DNA of 7,382 nt, taken from the NCBI GenBank assembly GCA_030705725.1, contig JAUZPW010000066.1:1-7382 (forward strand), written 5' to 3'. Each line of letters opens with the position of its first letter. Within the stretch, counting starts at the first letter, position 1. The DNA is from Bacillota bacterium. GTDB taxonomy: Bacteria > Bacillota > Clostridia > Oscillospirales > Butyricicoccaceae. This document shows positions 1-5,588 of this stretch, piece after piece. Below the pieces are notes generated by a model, which was not told the origin of the DNA, ran no database searches, and was given only the letters and a program-made list of their open reading frames with translations. The position numbers were made by a program, and so were the translations under genes.

Positions 1-226
1 CGGCAGGGAGCCCGTGCTTTTTCCGAGGGAAACGGCTGTCGGGGCGCTTGCCGCATATACAAGCGACGAAACGGTTAAGGATTTTCAGCCGATGAATATA
101 AACTTCGGCATAATCGCACCGATTGAAAAAAGGCGCTTCAGAGGTAAACGGGAAAAGAACCTGGCTATATCGGAGAGGTCGCTTAAAATTATCGACGCTA
201 TGGCAGATTCAGATATACGGAGATGA
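1..226 (+). CDS. trmFO: TrmFO, folate- and FAD-dependent tRNA m5U54 methyltransferase (3' end only)
   Basis: This is the C-terminal end of a gene that starts before the window; about 74 residues are visible, in the frame whose first whole codon begins at base 2, ending in TGA. The segment holds the TrmFO C-terminal signature: FPRETAVGALAAY (family pattern PxETAxGALxxY), then FQPMNINFGIIAP (family FQPMNxNFGLxPP), then a basic stretch RGKREKNLAISERSL. TrmFO methylates U54 in the T-loop of tRNA in the cytoplasm, using methylenetetrahydrofolate as carbon donor and reduced FAD; this is known of the family, and the FAD-binding N-terminus cannot be checked here. The stop lies 6 bases before plsX, so the two are probably cotranscribed. 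The related protein GidA/MnmG is less likely because the FQPMNxNFG block is specific to TrmFO. Confidence 0.9.
   Translation, partial: GREPVLFPRETAVGALAAYTSDETVKDFQPMNINFGIIAPIEKRRFRGKREKNLAISERSLKIIDAMADSDIRR
219..222 (+). promoter_or_regulatory. Ribosome binding site of plsX
   Basis: GGAG lies 10 bases before the plsX ATG and overlaps the last codons of trmFO. It is a modest Shine-Dalgarno match at slightly long spacing, which fits translation of plsX being helped by ribosomes finishing trmFO. Confidence 0.5.
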
Positions 227-232
227 GCTTTC

Positions 233-1273
233 ATGCAAAAGGATGAAAAACGCGTGCGGGTTATCGTTGACGCCATGGGCGGCGACAACGCGCCGGTTGA
301 GATAATTAAAGGGTCGGTTCTCGCCGCTAAGGAGCTTAACGTTGACATAACCTTAGTGGGCAAAGAGGATGTTATACGCCCCATTCTCGAGAAGGAAGGC
401 GCGGGGATCGAATTTGAGATCGTCAACGCTACGCAGGAAGTCTTTATGGAGGATAACCCGTCGTCCGTTTTAAGGGAAAAAAAGGATACGTCGATGGGCG
501 TCGCGCTGAGGTTGCTCGGAGAAAAGAAGGGGGATGCCGTCGTTTCGGCGGGCTCTACGGGCGCGCTTTTAACGGGAGGAACCCTTTTCGTCAAGAGGAT
601 TCGCGGAATACGCCGCGCGGCACTTGCTCCGGTTATCCCTACGAAAAACGGCGGAGCTCTGCTTATCGACTGCGGCGCGAACGTCGAGTGCACGAGCGAG
701 TATCTTCTGCAGTTTGCATATATGGGGTATTTTTACGCGAAACGGCAGATGGGAATTGAAAATCCGAGAGTCGGGCTTATAAACATAGGCGCTGAGGAAA
801 CAAAAGGAACGCCGCTTTACCGGGAAACATATGCGCTTCTCAAAAAAGCGGGCGATAACGGCTTATTGAATTTTGTAGGGAACATCGAGGGGCGCGATAT
901 AGTGGAAGGAGGCGCGGACGTTATCTTAAGTGACGGGTTCACGGGGAACGTCGTGCTTAAAACCATAGAGGGAGTTGGGCTGTTTTTCGCGGGCGAAATG
1001 AAGAAGATATTCAAGAGGTCGTTTTACACGAAGCTTGCGGCGCTTATGGTAAAGCCGGGGCTTACGGGATTCCGGAAAATGCTCGATTACAGGGAAACAG
1101 GCGGCGCGCCGCTTCTGGGAATAGCGAAGCCCGTTATAAAAGCGCACGGATCTTCGGACGCTTATTCGTTTAAAAGCGCAATAAAGCAGGCGGTCGTTTA
1201 TGCCGAGTCGGGTATCATCCGGGACATCGAAAACAACATAGGCGCTATGACGTTAAATAGCTCTGAAAACTGA
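233..1273 (+). CDS. plsX: Phosphate acyltransferase PlsX
   Basis: This 346-residue protein is of normal length for PlsX, which converts acyl-ACP and phosphate into acyl phosphate, the substrate of PlsY in phosphatidic acid synthesis at the inner face of the membrane. The N-terminal signature VIVDAMGGDNAP is at residues 10-21. Other family blocks follow in order: REKKDTSM (81-88), VVSAGSTGALL (103-112, Ser where Asn is usual in SAGNTGAL), LLIDCGANVE (143-152), PRVGLINIGAEETKG (178-192), NFVGNIEGRDI (213-223) and DGFTGNVVLKTIEG (234-247). The ATG is chosen because the conserved block begins 10 residues later and GGAG precedes it. Upstream is trmFO, 6 bases away; downstream is acpP, whose product carries the PlsX substrate. 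No frameshift or truncation is seen. Confidence 0.96.
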   Translation: MQKDEKRVRVIVDAMGGDNAPVEIIKGSVLAAKELNVDITLVGKEDVIRPILEKEGAGIEFEIVNATQEVFMEDNPSSVLREKKDTSMGVALRLLGEKKGDAVVSAGSTGALLTGGTLFVKRIRGIRRAALAPVIPTKNGGALLIDCGANVECTSEYLLQFAYMGYFYAKRQMGIENPRVGLINIGAEETKGTPLYRETYALLKKAGDNGLLNFVGNIEGRDIVEGGADVILSDGFTGNVVLKTIEGVGLFFAGEMKKIFKRSFYTKLAALMVKPGLTGFRKMLDYRETGGAPLLGIAKPVIKAHGSSDAYSFKSAIKQAVVYAESGIIRDIENNIGAMTLNSSEN

Positions 1274-1284
1274 CGCAATTTGTA

Positions 1285-1313
1285 TTGACACGTAAGTACT
1301 TTCAGAATATTAT
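1285..1313 (+). promoter_or_regulatory. Sigma-A (sigma-70)-type promoter for acpP-rnc-radical SAM
   Basis: A perfect -35 box TTGACA (1285-1290) and a 5-of-6 -10 box TATTAT (1308-1313) are separated by exactly 17 bases, in the 79-base gap between plsX and the proposed acpP start. Transcription would begin near 1320, leaving a leader of about 33 bases that carries the acpP ribosome binding site. This is the best promoter match noticed in the window and suits acpP, whose product is needed in high amounts. The 8-base palindrome AAGTACTT (1294-1301) sits in the spacer and could be chance or part of an operator. Confidence 0.8.
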
Positions 1314-1338
1314 ACCTTATAGGAAATTTCCGAGTCCC

Positions 1339-1347
1339 GGGAGGTGA
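1339..1347 (+). promoter_or_regulatory. Ribosome binding site of acpP (decides a TTG start)
   Basis: GGGAGGTGA is a near-perfect complement of the 16S rRNA 3' end. It contains the GTG at 1344-1346 that opens the longest reading frame, so that GTG cannot sensibly be the start. The in-frame TTG at 1353-1355 follows after 5 bases, a usual spacing. Confidence 0.85.
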
Positions 1348-1352
1348 ATGAT

Positions 1353-1589
1353 TTGATATACGAAAAGCTTTTAAGTCTTATTACCGAGCAGTTCGGCGTT
1401 GACGCTGATACCATTACGGAGGATACCTCTTTCGCGGAGGATTTGAATGCCGATTCGCTGGATCTAGTTGAACTTATGATGTCTATCGAAGAGGAATTTG
1501 ACCTCGGCGAAATCGAGGACGACTCGCTTGATAAGATTAAAACGGTGGGAGACGCGGTTACTTTCGTTAAAGACCGCATTGAACAGTAA
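1353..1589 (+). CDS. acpP: Acyl carrier protein
   Basis: This 78-residue acidic protein is the carrier for fatty-acid synthesis and for acyl transfer by PlsX. The phosphopantetheine attachment site is Ser35 in the motif DLNADSLDLVEL (30-41); the usual form is DLGADSLD, so Gly is replaced by Asn. Helix I (IYEKLLSLITEQFGVD) and the C-terminal KIKTVGDAVTFV block are typical. The start is set at TTG 1353, giving MIYEKLL, which matches the family N-terminus (MxFEKVxxII). The longer GTG start at 1344 would add VND and lies inside the Shine-Dalgarno sequence. The loop after EEEFD (EFDLGEIEDD) lacks the usual IPDE proline and seems one residue longer. Its own promoter lies upstream, and rnc follows after 11 bases, a common pairing in Firmicutes. 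Confidence 0.95.
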   Translation: MIYEKLLSLITEQFGVDADTITEDTSFAEDLNADSLDLVELMMSIEEEFDLGEIEDDSLDKIKTVGDAVTFVKDRIEQ

Positions 1590-1600
1590 AAGAATATAAA

Positions 1601-2287
1601 ATGAAAATATTTGAAAAAACAATCGGTTATACTTTTAAAAATAATGAATACCTGAAAATCGCCTTGACGCACAGCTCCTACGCAAACGAAAACCGATCAA
1701 AAAAGCTCAAATCGAACGAACGGCTGGAGTTTCTGGGGGACAGTGTGCTTGGCTTTTTATGCGCCGAATACTTAATCAAAGCTCACCCCGATTATCCGGA
1801 GGGTGAGCTTACTAAGCTCAGAGCGTCGATCGTTTGCGAGCAGGCCCTTTACGAAGTCTCCGAACGTATCGGCCTTAAAGAGCATATGCTTCTGGGATGC
1901 GGCGAGGAGGCAAGCGGCGGCAGGGCGCGCCAGTCGATTCTGGCCGACGCCGTGGAATCTCTGCTTGCCGGGATATATCTCGACGGCGGAATGGATGAGG
2001 CGCGGCGCTTTGCAATGGAGTTTATTATTATCGAGCAGGAAAAGCAGGCGTTTAAGGGGAGGGCCTTCAAGGATTACAAAACGGTGCTTCAGGAGATCGT
2101 TCAGAAAAGCCATGAAGAGACCTTAAGCTACCGGGTGAAAAACGAGGACGGGCCGGATCATGACAAAACGTTTACGGTCGAGCTTTTGCTTAATTCAAAT
2201 GTTTTCGCCGAGGGAACGGGCCGCAGCAAAAAGGAAGCGGAGCAAATCGCGGCAAAAGAGGCGCTTTCCCTGATGGGGGTCGTATGA
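1601..2287 (+). CDS. rnc: Ribonuclease III
   Basis: This 228-residue enzyme cuts double-stranded RNA, including the stems around 16S and 23S rRNA precursors, as a cytoplasmic dimer. The RNase III domain covers about residues 5-145. The signature NERLEFLGDSVL is at 39-50 and gives metal-site and dimer residues E40, E43 and D47; further acidic residues are E67 (YPEGEL) and D116 and E119 (ILADAVESLLAGIYLDGG). A double-stranded RNA-binding domain covers about 157-226 (DYKTVLQE at 158-165; GRSKKEAEQIAAKEAL at 207-222). Length and all catalytic positions are normal. The ATG start fits the family (IGYxFKN, ALTHSSYANE), but the 11-base gap from acpP (AAAGAATATAA) has only a weak Shine-Dalgarno match. 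It ends in a 4-base ATGA overlap with the next gene. Confidence 0.97.
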   Translation: MKIFEKTIGYTFKNNEYLKIALTHSSYANENRSKKLKSNERLEFLGDSVLGFLCAEYLIKAHPDYPEGELTKLRASIVCEQALYEVSERIGLKEHMLLGCGEEASGGRARQSILADAVESLLAGIYLDGGMDEARRFAMEFIIIEQEKQAFKGRAFKDYKTVLQEIVQKSHEETLSYRVKNEDGPDHDKTFTVELLLNSNVFAEGTGRSKKEAEQIAAKEALSLMGVV

Positions 2288-3279
2288 CGCACAGTATCAT
2301 TCCGGTTTTTGTGCCGCATCTCGGCTGCCCCCACAACTGCGTTTTCTGCAATCAGCGAAAAATAGCGGGAACACTGAGCGCCCCGACTCCGGACGGGGTG
2401 CGTTTGATTATTGAGGACGGACTTAAGAAAGCCGGACGCCCCGCAGAGCTCGCTTTTTACGGAGGCAGCTTTACGGCGGTCGATAAAAAGCTCCAGACGG
2501 CCCTGCTTGGAGCCGCGCAGCCTTTTTTGGATGCGGGCGATGTCTCGGGCATCAGGGTTTCGACCCGGCCGGACTGCATCGACGGCGAAATACTTGAAAC
2601 GCTTAAAAAATACGGCGTTAAAACGGTGGAGCTGGGCGCGCAGTCGACGGACGACGAGGTGTTAAGGCTTTCCGGAAGAGGGCATACGAAAAAGGACATA
2701 TCGGATGCTTCAAAACTGATTAAGAACGCCGGGTTAAACCTTATTTTGCAGGTTATGTGCGGGCTTCCGGGTGATACGCGGGAAAAGGATATTAAAACCG
2801 CGAAGGACTGTGCTGGGCTAAACCCGGACGGGGCGAGAATTTATCCCGTCGTCGTTTTGGAGGACACGCCCCTTTACGACCGGATGAAGGAAGGGCGATA
2901 CCGGCCTATCACCGTTAGCGAAGCGTGCGACACTGCCTCCGGCATGCTCGAGGTCTTCGAAGACGCGGATATCCCGGTGATTCGCATCGGGCTGAACGCT
3001 TCGGACGAGCTTTCAAACGGCGCCGCGGTTGCCGGAGCCTATCACCCCGCGCTCGGCGAAATGGCGCGCTCGAGGCTTTACCTTAAGCGGGCGGAAGCAT
3101 TATTAAGCAGCGCTCCGCCTTTGCCGGGAGAGGTTATCCTGGGGGTCAACAAATCCTGCTTATCGTTAATGGCGGGACAGAAAAAAGAAAACCGGAAAAA
3201 GCTAGCGGAGCTTTACCCGGATATAAGAATCAAAATAAAGGCCGCGGACGTTTCGCCGGGGAAAGTTATAATAATGTAG
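2284..3279 (+). CDS. Elp3-like radical SAM protein (no acetyltransferase domain)
   Basis: This 331-residue protein starts with a radical SAM cluster motif, GCPHNCVFC, giving a CX3CX2C arrangement at C15, C19 and C22 that would bind a 4Fe-4S cluster and S-adenosylmethionine. FYGGSFT (58-64) corresponds to the GG(T/S)FT SAM-binding motif of Elp3-type enzymes; VELGAQSTDDEVL (115-127) and QVMCGLPGDT (156-165) are also typical of that group. The TIM-barrel part covers roughly residues 5-235. The remaining 95 residues lack a recognisable GNAT acetyltransferase domain, unlike true Elp3 (about 550 residues). The substrate is unknown; a tRNA base is a guess from the family and from its RNA-related neighbours. 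Its ATG overlaps the rnc stop as ATGA, so translation is probably coupled. In many Clostridia a similar gene sits between rnc and smc, but here the operon ends after it. Confidence 0.85.
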   Translation: MTHSIIPVFVPHLGCPHNCVFCNQRKIAGTLSAPTPDGVRLIIEDGLKKAGRPAELAFYGGSFTAVDKKLQTALLGAAQPFLDAGDVSGIRVSTRPDCIDGEILETLKKYGVKTVELGAQSTDDEVLRLSGRGHTKKDISDASKLIKNAGLNLILQVMCGLPGDTREKDIKTAKDCAGLNPDGARIYPVVVLEDTPLYDRMKEGRYRPITVSEACDTASGMLEVFEDADIPVIRIGLNASDELSNGAAVAGAYHPALGEMARSRLYLKRAEALLSSAPPLPGEVILGVNKSCLSLMAGQKKENRKKLAELYPDIRIKIKAADVSPGKVIIM

Positions 3280-3306
3280 GGCGCGGCAACGCGGAAATTT
3301 AAGAAT

Positions 3307-3348
3307 AAAAAATCACTATACGGGATAACCCCCATATAGTGATTTTTT
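3307..3348. terminator. Bidirectional intrinsic terminator between convergent genes
   Basis: A 14-base perfect inverted repeat runs from AAAAAATCACTATA (3307-3320) to TATAGTGATTTTTT (3335-3348). Inside it, GGG (3322-3324) can pair with CCC (3331-3333) past a C-A mismatch, leaving a small loop. The A run on one side and T run on the other give a hairpin followed by a U tract on both strands. It lies 27 bases after the radical SAM stop (+) and 13 bases after the topoisomerase A-subunit stop (-), so it can end both operons. The rest of the 82-base gap shows nothing else. Confidence 0.9.
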
Positions 3349-3361
3349 GTTTTGTATAAAT

Positions 3362-5575
3362 TTATTCTCCGAGGGTCAGCTGCCTTTCGAGCGCGTCGGA
3401 GTCTTTCGCCAGGGCGCCCGCGGCGGGCAGAGAGCGCGTTCTGTAGCGCTGGGCGTCGCTTATATTTGCCGCTGAAAGAACCTCGGCGTGAACCACTTTC
3501 TGGTTTTTCTTTAGGGTTATTACGTTGACGCCCTGCGTCGAACGGGTCGCTTTCGGGGCGAGGGCCGCGGTATTTAATATAAGCAGACGGTTTGCGTCCG
3601 TATAGAGCACGATTTCGGCGTCCTCCGCAAGATGGAACACGCGGACGAGCGGAGATTTGCCGAAGTAGGCGGACGTAAGCCGCTTGCGGTTTGAGACCGT
3701 CTGATAGCTGCGGAGTTCGACCTTCGCGGCTTTTCCGTTTTCAAACACAAAAAGCAGGCTTCCGTTATAATCCTCGTCCGGCAGGCACATGAAGACGACG
3801 TTTTCTCCCGCCTCCATCTGGAGCTTTGACGGCAGGTAATCCCCGAGAGAGCTCGCCTTCGTATCCTCGAAATCGTGCAGGCGGCATTTATAGGCCTGCT
3901 GCATGTTCGTGAAGAAGATGATCTCGGAACGGTTTTGTGCGGAGATTTCCTGCGATATCGTATCCCCGTCTTTAAGCTTATGCTCGCGGCTCATGCGGAG
4001 GCTTTGCGGGGTTATTTTCTTGAAGTAGCCCTCTTTTGTCAGGAAAACGCTGACCGGGTAGTCTTCAATATTGGCTTGCTCGTCGTACTCGACGACCTCG
4101 TGGTCGTGGACGATTCCGCTTTTGCGCTCGGTCGGGTATTTTTTGACTATGTCCTCGAGGGCTTTTATTATACGCCCGAGTATTTTGGGGCGGCTTTTGA
4201 GAATATCCTCGAGCACGGAAATTTGCTTTTCCAGGTCTTTTGTTTCCTCGGTGCGCTTAAGGATATATTCGCGGTTCAGGTGGCGCAGCTTGATTTCGGC
4301 GATATACTCAGCCTGTACCTCGTCTATGCCGAAATGGATCATCAGATTGGGCACAACCTCGGCCTCTTCGTCCGTTTCGCGGACGATCTTTATGGCCCTA
4401 TCTATATCGAGAAGAATTTTTTGCAGCCCTTTTAACAGGTGAAGCTTTTCCTGCTGTTTTTTGAGCTCGAAATGGAGCTTGCGTTTTTCGCATTCTACGC
4501 GCCAGGCCGTCCATTCGTCGAGAATTTCGGCTACGCCCATTACGCGGGGGGTTCCCTCTATAAGAATATTGAAATTGCAAGAAAAGGTATCCATAAGCGG
4601 CGTCATCTTGAAAAGCTTCTGCATGAGCTTTTCGGCGTCAACCCCGCGCTTTAAGTCTATCGTTATCTTTAAGCCGCTTAAGTCGGTTTCGTCGCGCATA
4701 TCCGAAATTTCACGGATTTTCCCGGCTTTAATAAGCTCAACGGTCTTGTCCATAATCGCTTCGACTGTGGTAGTGTACGGGATTTCGGTAATCTCGATCA
4801 GGTTGCCGTCGTCGATTTGTCTCCACCGGGCGCGAACCTTGAACGAGCCGCGGCCAGTGCGGTAGATTTCCTCCATCTCACGCCGGTTAAATATGATCTC
4901 GCCGCCGGTCGGAAAATCGGGAGCCGTCAGGGTCGACAAAATGTCGTGATCCGGGTTTTTTATAAGCTCTATCGCGGTGCGGCAGACTTCATTAAGATCG
5001 AAGCCGCAGATTGAGCTGGCCATGCCGACGGCGATGCCGAGGTTTGCGCTCGCTAGAATATTCGGGAAAGCGGTCGGCAGCAACGCCGGCTCTTTTAAGC
5101 TGTTATCGTAGTTGTCGACAAAATCGACCGCGTCGCGGTCAATGTCGGAAAACACTTCCGTGCAGATAGAGTCGAGCTTTACCTCCGTATAACGGGAGGC
5201 GGCGTAAGCCATATCGCGGGAGTATACTTTGCCGAAGTTACCCTTCGAGTCGACGAACGGCGTTAAAAGCGCCTCGTTCCCGCGTGAAAGGCGCACCATG
5301 GTCTCGTAAATGGTCTGGTCGCCGTGCGGGTTTAGCTTCATCGTCTGACCGACGACGTTCGCGGACTTTGTCCTGCCGCCCGTCAGCAGACCCATTTTAT
5401 ACATTGTATATAAAAGCTTGCGCTGCGATGGCTTGAAGCCGTCGATCTCGGGAATGGCGCGCGAGACGATGACGCTCATGGCATAGGGCATGTAGTTTTC
5501 GGAAAGCGTTTTAGTTATGGGCTGCGGTATCGGCGGATTGGGCTTCGCGGGAGTTTTTTCCGGCGTCTTTTTCAT
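3362..5575 (-). CDS. Type IIA DNA topoisomerase subunit A (ParC/GyrA-like, divergent)
   Basis: This 737-residue protein is the DNA-cleaving subunit, acting with the B subunit encoded just upstream. After a Lys/Pro-rich N-terminal tail (1-20), the winged-helix domain holds YAMSVIVSRAIPEIDGFKP (31-49) and the catalytic Arg128-Tyr129 in AASRYTEVKL. The tower domain with GIAVGMA (180-186) follows, then a coiled-coil region (about 360-475) with the C-gate, then a short beta-pinwheel (about 503-700). A GyrA box (QRRGGxG) is missing; the nearest blade motif is TRSTQGVNV (677-685). That and the length (gyrase usually above 800) favour topoisomerase IV-like decatenation over supercoiling, but this is inference and gyrA/parC naming is left open. 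The drug-site Ser is Gln87, followed by Glu91. The ATG has a strong ribosome binding site and lies 13 bases after the B-subunit stop. Confidence 0.9.
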   Translation of the reverse strand: MKKTPEKTPAKPNPPIPQPITKTLSENYMPYAMSVIVSRAIPEIDGFKPSQRKLLYTMYKMGLLTGGRTKSANVVGQTMKLNPHGDQTIYETMVRLSRGNEALLTPFVDSKGNFGKVYSRDMAYAASRYTEVKLDSICTEVFSDIDRDAVDFVDNYDNSLKEPALLPTAFPNILASANLGIAVGMASSICGFDLNEVCRTAIELIKNPDHDILSTLTAPDFPTGGEIIFNRREMEEIYRTGRGSFKVRARWRQIDDGNLIEITEIPYTTTVEAIMDKTVELIKAGKIREISDMRDETDLSGLKITIDLKRGVDAEKLMQKLFKMTPLMDTFSCNFNILIEGTPRVMGVAEILDEWTAWRVECEKRKLHFELKKQQEKLHLLKGLQKILLDIDRAIKIVRETDEEAEVVPNLMIHFGIDEVQAEYIAEIKLRHLNREYILKRTEETKDLEKQISVLEDILKSRPKILGRIIKALEDIVKKYPTERKSGIVHDHEVVEYDEQANIEDYPVSVFLTKEGYFKKITPQSLRMSREHKLKDGDTISQEISAQNRSEIIFFTNMQQAYKCRLHDFEDTKASSLGDYLPSKLQMEAGENVVFMCLPDEDYNGSLLFVFENGKAAKVELRSYQTVSNRKRLTSAYFGKSPLVRVFHLAEDAEIVLYTDANRLLILNTAALAPKATRSTQGVNVITLKKNQKVVHAEVLSAANISDAQRYRTRSLPAAGALAKDSDALERQLTLGE

Positions 5576-5582
5576 ATTTATT

Positions 5583-5588
5583 CCTCCC
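5583..5588 (-). promoter_or_regulatory. Ribosome binding site of topoisomerase A subunit
   Basis: Read on the - strand, GGGAGG (within GGGAGGAA) directly follows the B-subunit TGA and precedes the A-subunit ATG by 7 bases. This strong site fixes the A-subunit start and fits one mRNA with balanced translation of both subunits. Confidence 0.8.

Noticed and set aside
85..693. A 202-residue - strand open frame across trmFO and plsX
   Set aside because: It spans two well-supported + strand genes, shows no family motif and is Ser/Pro-rich as expected for an antisense shadow.
1262..1306. Inverted repeat TCTGAAA/TTTCAGA spanning the end of plsX and the acpP promoter
   Set aside because: Only 7 bases per arm with a 31-base loop and no T run; too weak for a terminator and likely chance.
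1344..1346. GTG as acpP start
   Set aside because: It lies inside the Shine-Dalgarno sequence; TTG 1353 fits both spacing and family N-terminus.
3875..4435. A 186-residue open frame on the + strand, opposite the topoisomerase A gene
   Set aside because: It is antisense to clear conserved coding sequence, has no ribosome binding site or recognisable domain, and its composition is that expected from the codon use of the opposite strand.
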